The notes below the pieces were generated by a model. It was given only the letters and a program-made list of their open reading frames with translations, searched no databases and was not told the DNA's origin. DNA of 64,000 bases, from NCBI GenBank assembly GCA_035468985.1, contig DATISF010000031.1, positions 22,449 through 86,448 of the forward strand, in the 5' to 3' direction. This DNA is from DASVHS01 sp035468985. Its GTDB lineage: Bacteria > Acidobacteriota > Thermoanaerobaculia > Gp7-AA8. Positions 35,073 through 44,183 of this stretch are shown piece by piece (position 1 is the stretch's first letter; each line of letters starts with the position of its first letter). Position numbers and translations under genes: made by a program.

Positions 35073-35969
35073 TTACTGCTTGATGTTGACGCGGGCGAAC
35101 ATGCCGGGCCGCAGACGGCCGTCAGAGTTGTTCACGTCCGCCTCGGCCATCAGCGTTCTTGTGGCGGGATCGATGACACCGCCGATCATGGTGATGCGGC
35201 CGGTGAACGACGTCGCGCCGTACGCATCGCTGGTTGCCGTCACTTGTTGCCCCTTCCGCACGCTGCCGAGATACTGCTCGGGGAGGTGGAAGCGGAGCTT
35301 GAGAGGGGAGGTTTGGGCGATGACGAACGCCGGCGCGTCGCCGAGGCGCTCGCCGACGTTGACGCTGCGCGATTCGACGGCGCCGTCGAACGGAGCGCGA
35401 AGAATCGCGTCGTCGATGCGCTGACGGATCGTGGCCACGACGGCATTCGCCGCCTGACGCGCGGCCACCGCGGACTCGTAGGCCGTCTGGGCCCGGTCGA
35501 ACGTCGCGCGCGAGATGGATTCAGAGGTGACCAGCTCGCGCTTTCGATCCAGCTCGCGAGTGGCATCGTTCTCCATCGCTTTCGCGCGCGCCAGCTCCGC
35601 TTCCGCACGCTGCAGATCGAGACGGAGATAGTCGGTCTCGAATGCGGCGAGCGGCTGACCGGCGCGAACCCGCGCCCCTTCGCGAACGAACACTGCCGCC
35701 ACGCGGCCGGGCTGCTTCGGTGCAACCTGCGATCGCATCGGCGAGATCAGTTCGCCGGTTGCCGCAATCGGAGCCGGCCTCGTTTCGTGGAGGACAGGCG
35801 CCTCGCCTGTGGGGGGACGCGTCGGGCGGGTGTCCGTTTTCTTTGCCAGATCACGTACATCTGCGGGCAGCGTCGCCGCCGCAACCGGCGTTGCGGCGGT
35901 TGCGCTTTCTCGCGAACACGCCGTCGAAAGCAGCGTGGTGAAAAGGGTCAGAACAATCAAACCTCGCAT
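35073..35969 (-). CDS. RND periplasmic adaptor lipoprotein with repeat-derived insert
   Basis: 298 residues; lipobox LLSTAC. Lipoyl half QPGRVAAVFVREGARVRAGQ, coiled-coil hairpin, second half ILRAPFDGAVESRSVNVGER and barrel LKLRFHLPEQYLGSVRKGQQ. It is shorter than usual (no full C-terminal domain). Residues around 52-62 (PPTGEAPVLHE) are encoded by a small palindromic repeat at 35791-35812, apparently inserted in frame in the linker before the first beta strand. Confidence 0.92.
   Translation of the reverse strand: MRGLIVLTLFTTLLSTACSRESATAATPVAAATLPADVRDLAKKTDTRPTRPPTGEAPVLHETRPAPIAATGELISPMRSQVAPKQPGRVAAVFVREGARVRAGQPLAAFETDYLRLDLQRAEAELARAKAMENDATRELDRKRELVTSESISRATFDRAQTAYESAVAARQAANAVVATIRQRIDDAILRAPFDGAVESRSVNVGERLGDAPAFVIAQTSPLKLRFHLPEQYLGSVRKGQQVTATSDAYGATSFTGRITMIGGVIDPATRTLMAEADVNNSDGRLRPGMFARVNIKQ
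35791..35812. repeat. Small palindromic repeat inside the adaptor gene
   Basis: Arms ACAGGCG (35794-35800) and CGCCTGT (35804-35810) around CCT. This 'aggacaggcgcctcgcctgt' type of sequence is a common dispersed palindrome in related genomes; here it is in frame and translated as part of PPTGEAPVLHE. Confidence 0.7.
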
Positions 35970-35970
35970 A

Positions 35971-37260
35971 TCAGTGCTCCTTCGAGAGAAGAGTGGGTTT
36001 CAGCGAGCCGGCCGCGAACCAGACCCGCAACTCGGCAAGCTTGGTCTGCAATGAGCCGATGACGACGGCGCGACGCGCTTCGGCGCGCGCGCCCTCGGCG
36101 GTGTCGATGTCGAGTGACGTCGCTTCCTGCGACCGGTACAGCGATGAGATCTGCTGGTACTGTCCCTCGGCCGCCGCAAGTTGCTCCTGCGCGAGCTCGA
36201 AACTCTTGCGTGCGGTCTCCAGCCCGGCCACCGAGCGGACGATCTCTTCGCGGATCGCCTGCCGCGCCTCATTGGCCGACGCGGCGGCCTGCTTCTCGTG
36301 CTCGCCGGCGACGGCGATTCTCGATGCGATCTCGCCGCTGTCGAAGATCGGGACGTGCAGCGACACGCCGACGGCGCGAGACTCATTGGACGGGAAGGCC
36401 GCGCGCTGCCTGGTCACCGCCGCGTTGAGCATGACGATCGGCAGGTAAGCGCCGTGCTGCTTGCGCGTTTCCAGCCGGGCGATGTCCAGCGACGCGGCTG
36501 CGCGTTTCAGCTCCGGATGCGACGCGAACGATGCAGTGGTCAGCTCTTCGATGCCGGGAACGGGCGGCAGCGCGAACGCGGGCGGCACGGCGATGATCTC
36601 TTCGTCGAGCGCGAGGTCGAGGCGGAGGTGGCTCTCGGCTTCCTTCCGCTGCTGCTCGGCCGCGGCGAGCTGACGCTCCGCTGCTTTCTGCGCCGCTTCG
36701 GCGCGCAGCACGTCGACTTTCGTGAACTCGCCGGCTTTGAGCATGTGCTCGGCCTGTTTGCGTCGCGCGCATGACACATCGACGTTCTGATGCTCGACGT
36801 CGATCAGCGCGTCTGCTTCGACGAGCGATAGATAGTCGGAGGCCGTCCGGAGGAGAATCGTCTCTTCCGTCGAATCCGATGCCGCTTCGGCAACGCCGAT
36901 CGTGAGCGCCGTCTGCCGGATCGCTTTGAATTCCCGTCCGCCTACGTACAGCGGCTGCCGCAGCACCAGTCGCGTCGACCAGTCCTGCCGCGGCTGGAAC
37001 GCCATGGTCGAACCGCCGAGGTCGAAGGCGATCTCGCGCTCGTTACGGGTGCCCGAGGCCTCCAGGTCGACGCGCGGCAGGATCGCCGACCTGGCCAGCC
37101 GCCGCTGCGCCCGTGCCGCTTCGACATCGGCTTGCGCGCGAGCGATCGACGGATTTGCCTGCAACGCGCGCTTGAGCGCTTGTTCGAGCGTCACCGTCGC
37201 CGCGGCTGCCGGCGAGGCGACCAGAACGAGGATGAACCAGACGATCAACATGCGTGTCAT
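35971..37260 (-). CDS. TolC-family outer-membrane efflux protein
   Basis: 429 residues with signal peptide MTRMLIVWFILVLVASPAAA. OMF repeats: LEQALKRALQANPSIARAQA and FASHPELKRAAASLDIARLE, separated by long coiled-coil helices. No lipobox Cys. ATG 37260 overlaps the stop of the 79-residue gene by ATGA and it ends one base before the adaptor start, so all four genes are one transcript. Confidence 0.94.
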   Translation of the reverse strand: MTRMLIVWFILVLVASPAAAATVTLEQALKRALQANPSIARAQADVEAARAQRRLARSAILPRVDLEASGTRNEREIAFDLGGSTMAFQPRQDWSTRLVLRQPLYVGGREFKAIRQTALTIGVAEAASDSTEETILLRTASDYLSLVEADALIDVEHQNVDVSCARRKQAEHMLKAGEFTKVDVLRAEAAQKAAERQLAAAEQQRKEAESHLRLDLALDEEIIAVPPAFALPPVPGIEELTTASFASHPELKRAAASLDIARLETRKQHGAYLPIVMLNAAVTRQRAAFPSNESRAVGVSLHVPIFDSGEIASRIAVAGEHEKQAAASANEARQAIREEIVRSVAGLETARKSFELAQEQLAAAEGQYQQISSLYRSQEATSLDIDTAEGARAEARRAVVIGSLQTKLAELRVWFAAGSLKPTLLSKEH

Positions 37261-37496
37261 GCCACACCTCCCGGATAGGCGAAGCAGGCGATGAGCTTCA
37301 TTCCGCGGTTTTCGATGGCGTGAAGGATTCCGAAGAGCGCGGACTGGTCCTTCAACTCACCGCACAGGACGGTCGAGCCGTCGTCCGCGTGACGGACGGC
37401 GATGCCCTCGAACTGCTCGGACCAGTTGTCCTGAATCCAGCCGGCCACTCGAAGGTGCAGCCGATGAGTGGGGGTTTTCTTTTCAGTGCGAGCCAT
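37257..37496 (-). CDS. Conserved small protein of unknown function heading the efflux operon
   Basis: 79 residues: HRLHLRVAGWIQDNWSEQFE, then GIAVRHADDGSTVLCGELKD and QSALFGILHAIENRGMKLIA. It resembles a small family (beta strands with a Trp-Ser-x-x-Phe-Glu-Gly core and a D-Q-x-A-L-x-G helix) that often sits beside LuxR/MalT regulators; the function is unknown. SD GGAG lies 9 bp before ATG. Coupled to TolC by overlapping stop and start. Confidence 0.7.
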   Translation of the reverse strand: MARTEKKTPTHRLHLRVAGWIQDNWSEQFEGIAVRHADDGSTVLCGELKDQSALFGILHAIENRGMKLIACFAYPGGVA

Positions 37497-37577
37497 GCGA
37501 TCTCCTTTGTTCTGATCGCAAAGTACGCAGGAGGGCGGCGAATCGGCCTTCGCCGAACGGCGTATTCGGAGGCGAAT

Positions 37578-40274
37578 TCAGAGAATGCGCAGCTCGCGCG
37601 CCCTGGCCACAGCCTGGGTGCGGCCGCCGACGCCGAGCTTGGCGTAGATGTTCTCGAGGTGCTTCTTCACCGTGCTCGGTGCGACAAACAGCTTGCGCGC
37701 CGCGCTCTGGTTCGAGGCTCCCTCGGCGACGAGCTTGAGCACTTCGATCTCCCGGTCGCTGAGCGGCTCGGCGATGCCCGCCGGCGCCGGCCGCAGCGTC
37801 ACCGGCACGTTGAAGGAGGAGAGAACGCGCAGCGCGAAGTCGCGATCGGAGGCCAGAGACGCGGCGCGTTCGATCAGCGGCAGCACCGCCGAGCCTTCAT
37901 CGAGGAACGGACGGATGAAGCGGGGCTTGCCCGCGATCTCGAGCGCGCTCTTCATCGTCTCCACCGCCGCATCCATGCGGTTGGTCGCCGCCTCGGTCAG
38001 GGAACGAAGGATGAGGAGCGTAATCTGCGCGGGGACGCGCTCGCGCCGCAGAGCGTCATCGAGGAGTGCATCGATCAGGCGTTGTGCGTCCTGATACCGC
38101 TCCCCTTGGAGCAGAACCCGGACTCCGAGCGTCAGCGAATGGTCCGAATAGAGTCCGTGATGGGTTCGCTGAGACCAATGCTCGACATCCAGAAACCCTG
38201 TCGTTTCGCACCAGCGTGACACCGTGTCGAGGTCATCACGATTGGCGGTGACCTGTCCGCGCCGCCACAGCACGTGGTAACGCATCGCCTCACAGGAATC
38301 GGCGAATCGCGGATTCCCGGAGAAGCGATAGCCCCGCATCATCTCGTTCACAGCGGAGAGCGCGGTGTCCCAGTCGCCTTGCGCCTCCGCCACCAGCGTG
38401 AGCACCCGCGCGCCCTCGAAGTAGCCGATCAGGAACCCCTCTTTGCCGAAATCCATGGCTCGCTGCGCCAGGTCGCGCGCGCGTTCGAGGTCGTTCCGCA
38501 TGTGCTCGATGTCGGCCATGAGCATGTGCGAGAGTGAGCTGAGCGGCCTTCCGGTGTGGTGCTGCTCGTCCCACGCGTCGATCCATTCATTTGCCTCGCG
38601 GGCCATCCGCATCGCTTCATCGGCTCGCCCGCGCCAGAGACACGCCAGCCCCCCATAACTCTGGCCGACCACCGCCGTCAGCAATCCATCAGGACGATCC
38701 CGATACGCCGTGGCCCGTCGCAGGTACAACTCCGCCTTCGGAGGATCGGGCACCATCAGTTCGGCGATGCCCAGATGGAGCGACGTCATCGAGTACCAGA
38801 AATCGTTCGGATCGAAGAGAGTCATGGCGCGCTCGAGCATCTCGATCGAATGGGGGATGCTTCCGCTCAACCCTTCGAGCATTCCGCGGAATGACAGGAA
38901 CGCGCCAGCGTATCGCTCCCGTTGTTCGGGTGTGACGATCTGTTCGGCGCGATCGACCTCGTTCCTGGCCCTGCCGAGGTCGTAGAGATTCGTGAGGGCA
39001 CGGGCGTGGAGGAGCAGCAGGTCGACGTCGTTCTCGACGCGCCCGCGCGGAAGCTGCGAGATCCAGCGCACGACCGTGCCGCCGTCGCCGGCGATGATGT
39101 GCGTCCTGGCATGTTCGGAAACGATGGCCACGGCGCCATCGTCATCGCGCGCCGCCACCGCGTGATGCAGCGCGGGCTCCGGCATTCCCTTCGACACGTA
39201 CCATGCCGACGCCCTTCGATGCAGCGCGGCGATGTGTTCCGCGGTACGGGATCGCTCGAGCTCGTGCTGCAGCAGGGACCCGAACAGGTGGTGATAGCGA
39301 TACCAGAACCGAACGTCGTCGAGCGGAATCAAAAATAGATTTCCTGTATCGAGCAGACGAAGAACGCGGTCGGCATCCTTGCGACCGGTGACGGCGTCGC
39401 ACAGCGGCCCGGCGAGCTTCGTCAGGATCGACGTCTCGAGCAGGAATGAGCGGACGTCGTCCGGTTGCCGGTGCAGAACCTCATCGGTGAGGTAGTCGAG
39501 CACATGGCGGTTCGATCCGCTGAAGCTGGAGATGAAGTTCCGCGCGCCGGATCGCCCGCGCAGCGAGATCGCCGCCATCTGCAGGCCCACTGCCCATCCT
39601 TCGGTGCGGTCTTCGAGCTCGGCGACCTCCTCGGGAGTCAGCCCGAGCCCCATGGCGTCATTGAAGAATCGCCCGGCTTCGTCAGGTGTGAACCGGAGGT
39701 CCGATGCGCGAATCTCGAGCAGCAGGCCGCGCGCGCGAAGCCGCGACAATGCCAGGGGTGGATCGACGCGCGAGGCGATGATCAGATGCAGATTGGCCGG
39801 GATGTGATCGATGACGCGTTGCACGATGCGATGAACGCTGTCGCTTTCGATGACGTGGTAGTCATCGAGAACGAGAGCCGCGGGCGCCCCTCGGCCGGCG
39901 ATTGCGTTCAGGATCTCGGTAAGCACGGCGTCGATGGCTGCCGGATTGCCCGAGGTCATCGCGGCCAAGGCATCGATCGAGGCAATGGCGCCGGCGTTCT
40001 TCAGCGCAGCGATGATGTAGTTGAGAAACCGGATCGGCTCGTCGTCATCGGCATCGAGCGACAGCCAGGCCACGGCTTTGCCCGCGGCGAGCGCCCAGTC
40101 GGCGAGCAGCGTCGACTTCCCCGATCCCGCTGCCGCGGCGAGCAGCGAAACGGTTCCGCCGCGCGCGGCGTCGAGTTGATCGCGCAGGCGAACGCGGTCG
40201 ACGCGGTTCGGCCGCGGCGGAGGCACGAACAGCTTCGTTGCCAGCAGAGGCGCATCGGCCGGAGTCACGGCCAT
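37578..40274 (-). CDS. MalT-like ATP-dependent LuxR-family regulator
   Basis: 898 residues. N-terminal STAND-type NTPase: LLATKLFVPPPRPNRVDRVR, Walker A AAAGSGKST, Walker B AALVLDDYHVIE; then about 400 residues of helical TPR-like repeats (sensor region), and a C-terminal LuxR HTH (EPLSDREIEVLKLVAEGASN, VAPSTVKKHLENIYAKLGV). Inducer binding to the TPR part is known to control ATP-dependent oligomerisation in MalT. It lies 81 bp upstream of the 79-residue gene and efflux operon on the same strand, hence the likely activator of that operon. Confidence 0.94.
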   Translation of the reverse strand: MAVTPADAPLLATKLFVPPPRPNRVDRVRLRDQLDAARGGTVSLLAAAAGSGKSTLLADWALAAGKAVAWLSLDADDDEPIRFLNYIIAALKNAGAIASIDALAAMTSGNPAAIDAVLTEILNAIAGRGAPAALVLDDYHVIESDSVHRIVQRVIDHIPANLHLIIASRVDPPLALSRLRARGLLLEIRASDLRFTPDEAGRFFNDAMGLGLTPEEVAELEDRTEGWAVGLQMAAISLRGRSGARNFISSFSGSNRHVLDYLTDEVLHRQPDDVRSFLLETSILTKLAGPLCDAVTGRKDADRVLRLLDTGNLFLIPLDDVRFWYRYHHLFGSLLQHELERSRTAEHIAALHRRASAWYVSKGMPEPALHHAVAARDDDGAVAIVSEHARTHIIAGDGGTVVRWISQLPRGRVENDVDLLLLHARALTNLYDLGRARNEVDRAEQIVTPEQRERYAGAFLSFRGMLEGLSGSIPHSIEMLERAMTLFDPNDFWYSMTSLHLGIAELMVPDPPKAELYLRRATAYRDRPDGLLTAVVGQSYGGLACLWRGRADEAMRMAREANEWIDAWDEQHHTGRPLSSLSHMLMADIEHMRNDLERARDLAQRAMDFGKEGFLIGYFEGARVLTLVAEAQGDWDTALSAVNEMMRGYRFSGNPRFADSCEAMRYHVLWRRGQVTANRDDLDTVSRWCETTGFLDVEHWSQRTHHGLYSDHSLTLGVRVLLQGERYQDAQRLIDALLDDALRRERVPAQITLLILRSLTEAATNRMDAAVETMKSALEIAGKPRFIRPFLDEGSAVLPLIERAASLASDRDFALRVLSSFNVPVTLRPAPAGIAEPLSDREIEVLKLVAEGASNQSAARKLFVAPSTVKKHLENIYAKLGVGGRTQAVARARELRIL

Positions 40275-40411
40275 GAGAGTAGTTTAGGTTCGTTTTGTCC
40301 GAGCGGCCTGAGCCGAAACCGTCGCCACTGTGCAATCGACAGGGCCGGAGAAATCGGTCAGAATTCACTCGCGGTGGCCCGGCCGCGAATCCCACACAAG
40401 GAAGGTTCCCC

Positions 40412-42379
40412 ATTCGCGCCGCCTCTCTCGTCGCACTCATTGCAGCAGCACGAGTCACCTTCGCCGCGTGTCCGTCACCGGTGCTTCTTCAGGCCCCCTC
40501 GGTCGCCGGAGCGCACAACTCGATCGGGATCGCTGTCGCCGATTTCAACAAAGACGGCATGACCGATTACGCCGTCCCCAGCAGCTTCGACAGCTCGCTC
40601 ACCGTCTACCTCGGTCATGGGGACGGGACGTTTGCCGCCGGTGTCAGCTATTCCAGCGGCGGCACCAATGCCAGCCGGCCGGTCGTCGCCGACTTCAACT
40701 CGGATACGTATCCGGATCTGGCCGTCCTGAACTACGACACCAACAGCATCGGCGTTCTTCTCAACCAACAGGACGGTACGTTTGCCGCTGCCCTGGGCGT
40801 CGCCGGGGTGCCGCTGGCGACCGGTCTCGAAGTCGGGAAGTTCAACGGCGATGGCATTCCTGACCTGCTGGTGACAGGTTCGCTGTCTGTCAAGGTGCTC
40901 TACGGAGCAGGCAATGGAACATTTCCCGCGTCGGAGACGCTCAGTACGCCGGGCGTCGGATACCCGGTCTATGCAACGGCGGGTGATCTGAACCACGATG
41001 GCACCGATGAGGTCGTGCTCGTTTACAACCCATCTGCGCAGAGCCTTCGTTCGCTCGTGGTCTACTCTCGCGGCGGTTCGGCTTTTCAGACCGGAACGAT
41101 CGTCTCCTCGGTGCCGGCCGAAGTCGACCGAGTGTATGCAGTGGATCTCAACAACGACGGCGCCGCCGACGTTTTCACGCTCGACTACCTGAAGAGGGTG
41201 CTGGTGTTCGTCAATGACGGCAGCGGCGGCCTGGCATCTCCCGTCACCTACACGCTGCAACAACAGCCTTCGGCAGCGGTCGTACGCGACATCACCGAGG
41301 ACGGCATTCCTGATCTGATCTTCGCGACGATCAACGTGTCGGCGGGAACGCCGACCATGATCGGCAATGGTGATGGGACCTTCCAGTCGCCGGTGCTTCG
41401 GCCCATCGCGGGGTCCTCACAGATGTATGGCATCGGAGCCGGCGACATCACCGGCGATGGTCATGTCGACTTCCTGATCGCCGACTCGGATTACAACCTC
41501 GTCCACGTTCTGGAGACGTTCTGCCCGAATCAGACGACCACAACGAGCATCACATCGAACAGGACTTCGAACCTCTACAAGGACTACGTGGTGTTCACGG
41601 TTACGGTGACGCCGGACGACGGTGGCAACCTGACCGGTCGTGTCCTGATGTTCGACGGATCCCGGTATATCGGACCGCTTCCTCTCAGCGATACGACTCC
41701 CAAGAGCGGCATGCTGGTCGCCACTCTCCAGCCGGGCGATCACGTGATTACGGCGAGGTATGAAGGCACTCAGGAGTACGTGGAGTCGAGCGCTTCGATC
41801 GCTCACAACGTGTACCGCCTGCCATTCGGAGCTCCGCCGATCTTCGCAGCGGCGGCCAGCACCACCACCGCGTACGTCTCCTGGATTCCGACGGACGACT
41901 GCGAGGCGTTCGAGGTGTGGCGGATGGGCGGAGGGTCGTGGATGTTGCTCGCCACGACGTCCGAGGAGAGTTACAAGGACACGCTCGTGACGGCGGGGGA
42001 GTCTTACTTCTATCGCGTTCGCGCCATCAAGACAGGTTCGCCCACGACCTTCAGCGCATTCACGCCATCCGACGCCGCTTCGGTTCGGCCGTACGTTCTT
42101 CCGGTCGTGGGCTTTGGAATCCACCACCTCCAGATGGAAGACGCGCGTGACGCGGTCAATCACGTTCGCTTCGCGGCCGGCCTGGCGGCTTTCCCGTTTT
42201 CCGATCCGCTCCTCGAAGGAGTGACCGTCAAGGCAGTTCACATGACCGAGTTGCGCAGCGCGATTTCGGAAGCGCTGGCCGTGGCGGGCGCACCGGCGCC
42301 GTCGTTTGCGGACATCACTCCCGAAGTGACGATCGTCCACGCGCAGGACATCCTCGACATCCTCAGTCTGGTGAACTGA
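40412..42379 (+). CDS. Secreted FG-GAP (VCBS) repeat protein with Ig-like and Fn3 domains; start uncertain
   Basis: 655 residues if begun at ATT 40412; the only longer option is TTG 40295 (694 residues), which lacks an SD. AAGGAAGG at 40398-40405 lies 6 bp before the ATT, and the product begins with a good signal peptide (RAASLVALIAAARVTFA). Then about seven FG-GAP blades (GIAVADFNKDGMTDYAVPSS, VVADFNSDTYPDLAVLN and so on), an Ig-like domain (TSITSNRTSNLYKDYVVFTV), an Fn3 domain (VSWIPTDDCEAFEVWRMGGG) and an 80-residue C-terminal module ending AQDILDILSLVN. Extracellular adhesin or matrix protein; no catalytic site. Confidence 0.75.
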   Translation: MRAASLVALIAAARVTFAACPSPVLLQAPSVAGAHNSIGIAVADFNKDGMTDYAVPSSFDSSLTVYLGHGDGTFAAGVSYSSGGTNASRPVVADFNSDTYPDLAVLNYDTNSIGVLLNQQDGTFAAALGVAGVPLATGLEVGKFNGDGIPDLLVTGSLSVKVLYGAGNGTFPASETLSTPGVGYPVYATAGDLNHDGTDEVVLVYNPSAQSLRSLVVYSRGGSAFQTGTIVSSVPAEVDRVYAVDLNNDGAADVFTLDYLKRVLVFVNDGSGGLASPVTYTLQQQPSAAVVRDITEDGIPDLIFATINVSAGTPTMIGNGDGTFQSPVLRPIAGSSQMYGIGAGDITGDGHVDFLIADSDYNLVHVLETFCPNQTTTTSITSNRTSNLYKDYVVFTVTVTPDDGGNLTGRVLMFDGSRYIGPLPLSDTTPKSGMLVATLQPGDHVITARYEGTQEYVESSASIAHNVYRLPFGAPPIFAAAASTTTAYVSWIPTDDCEAFEVWRMGGGSWMLLATTSEESYKDTLVTAGESYFYRVRAIKTGSPTTFSAFTPSDAASVRPYVLPVVGFGIHHLQMEDARDAVNHVRFAAGLAAFPFSDPLLEGVTVKAVHMTELRSAISEALAVAGAPAPSFADITPEVTIVHAQDILDILSLVN

Positions 42380-42410
42380 TTGCCGCGGCGGTGGCGGCGC
42401 CGGTCGTTCA

Positions 42411-43331
42411 TCAGCAAGCCGGGCGCTCGCGGATCGCCATCGGTCGCAGGGAGGCGCCCGATTCGTCGAGCACGCGCGCTTCGACGTTCGCGATGGAGCC
42501 GTCGTCGCCGATCTCATAGAGGTTGAATCCTGCGCGAATCGACGGGTCGGGATGATCGAGTGCGGCGCCGCTCGCGCAAACGACGTCGAGCGCGCCGGAT
42601 GTCGTCGGCAGCTTGCATCGGACGCGCAGGTGCAGGTGCCCGAAGAGGACGAGGCCGCGATCGAGCCGGGTCAGAGAGCGCCGGAGCGATGCCGCGTCGA
42701 CGAGGCCGTCGCGCAGCTGCTTGATGCGGGCGCGGGCATCGACAGGCGGGTGGTGAATCATGATCACCGGCGTCCGGCGCACCACCTCCGGATGCGCGAG
42801 CACGCGTTCGAATGCCTTCAACTGTTCGTCGCCGACGTAACCCGCGGCAATGAACGGCGGACGCGGTACCGCGCTGGAAAGGCCGATGATCGCCGCCGGT
42901 CCGCGCAGTTTGACGCTTGGAAACGGTCCCACCGGAAAATCGACCGCCAGGTCGGGCAGATCGGAGCGAAGGAACGCTCCGAAGTGATGCGGAAATCGCC
43001 GCTCATGGTGCGTTGCAGGAAGGTAGAGGTCGTGATTGCCGGGGACGACGGTCACTTCGACCGATCGGGCCAGAGACTGGAGAAGCGACAGCGCCTCGTG
43101 GAACTCGCTTTCCAGCGCCAGGTTCGTGATGTCACCGGTGACGACGACATGATCGGCGTTTGCGGCGGCGGCTTTCAGAACGGCGACGAGATAATCGCGG
43201 CGGTGCACGCGGCCGCGGCGCAGCCATGTATTCGCGTAACCGGTGATCCGTTTGTTCAGCAGGATCTTTCGCCATTCGACGCCGCGAGGCGAGAGGAAGT
43301 GCGTATCGGAGATGTGAGCGATGCGCAGCAT
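42411..43331 (-). CDS. Calcineurin-like metallophosphoesterase
   Basis: 306 residues from ATG 43331 (MLRIAHISDTHFLSPRGVEW). All metal motifs are present: DTH, GDITN, GNHDL, HH in MIHHPPV, and GHLHLRV. Class III phosphodiesterase/phosphatase of the cyclic-nucleotide or UDP-diacylglucosamine hydrolase type; substrate unknown. 5 bp after a secreted-protein gene on the same strand. Confidence 0.93.
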   Translation of the reverse strand: MLRIAHISDTHFLSPRGVEWRKILLNKRITGYANTWLRRGRVHRRDYLVAVLKAAAANADHVVVTGDITNLALESEFHEALSLLQSLARSVEVTVVPGNHDLYLPATHHERRFPHHFGAFLRSDLPDLAVDFPVGPFPSVKLRGPAAIIGLSSAVPRPPFIAAGYVGDEQLKAFERVLAHPEVVRRTPVIMIHHPPVDARARIKQLRDGLVDAASLRRSLTRLDRGLVLFGHLHLRVRCKLPTTSGALDVVCASGAALDHPDPSIRAGFNLYEIGDDGSIANVEARVLDESGASLRPMAIRERPAC

Positions 43332-43336
43332 GCCCC

Positions 43337-44104
43337 TCACTTCGGGACGTACGTGACGGCGAGCGAGCTGGCCATTTTTTTTCCGACGGCTGACGCGCGG
43401 TTGCTCTGCTCGGCCCGCGATGCGTACAACCGGTCGCCGGCGACGGCGATCTCCCATCGCTCTTTTCTGACATTTGCGGCTTTGACGAAGAGGAACGAGG
43501 CCGAGTAGTTCGAGTCCCGCTCCGCGGCAACGGGAGTTCCGTCGGGCGCGATCCAGACGCGTAGCTCGATCTTCGGCTCGTTCACCAGCCGGCCGCCGGT
43601 TCCGGCCAGAGTCGGCTTGACCCTGATGCGCAGAAGGGTCGCGGGCTTTCCCGCACGCGGCGACGGCGCCGCTCCGATCAGCGTCGCGCCCTGCAGATCA
43701 TTCAGCAGCGTCGCCGCCATATCGAGCGCATCGATGATGTCGAACACCGCCAGGGCAACCATCGCGTTGCGCGTCGGCGTGAGACTCTCCGGGTTGCGCG
43801 TTTTGGCTTCGGCCTCGCTCTCCGCGGCGCCGAGAACCGCCGGCGAAACGCGCAGAACGAGCCCGGCAGAACCGGACTCGACGTCGAAGGTCGTCGATCC
43901 GCTGCGCGCGCCTGTCACGTCCTCCGACTGGCCATTCACGCGAAGCGATGCCGCTACAGCGAAAGGACCTTTGGCCGGGTACCGTTGCAGACCCGCGCGC
44001 AGATCGGACAGCGGATCCGCCGCCGTGGGAACCGCGATGAGCAAAGTACAGAGGAGCAGATTGGCCGGCCGGCTGAGAAATGATCGTGGGGCCGCGTACG
44101 ACAT
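43337..44104 (-). CDS. Secreted protein of unknown function
   Basis: 255 residues from ATG 44104 (MSYAAPRSFLSRPANLLLCT), with a signal peptide ending around VPTAA. The mature protein begins DPLSDLRAGLQRYPAKGPFA and contains alternating beta strands (FAVAASLRVNGQSEDVTGAR, TLLRIRVKPTLAGTGG, IELRVWIAPDGTPVAAERD). Probably periplasmic; not a family that I recognise. Overlap and spacing suggest co-transcription with the metallophosphoesterase. Confidence 0.7.
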   Translation of the reverse strand: MSYAAPRSFLSRPANLLLCTLLIAVPTAADPLSDLRAGLQRYPAKGPFAVAASLRVNGQSEDVTGARSGSTTFDVESGSAGLVLRVSPAVLGAAESEAEAKTRNPESLTPTRNAMVALAVFDIIDALDMAATLLNDLQGATLIGAAPSPRAGKPATLLRIRVKPTLAGTGGRLVNEPKIELRVWIAPDGTPVAAERDSNYSASFLFVKAANVRKERWEIAVAGDRLYASRAEQSNRASAVGKKMASSLAVTYVPK

Positions 44105-44183
44105 CGGGCACCTCCACTGAGGCGGGTGAGATGCTGCGCGACAAGTATATTGATGATGAGTTGACGCCGTGATCCGGGACAGA

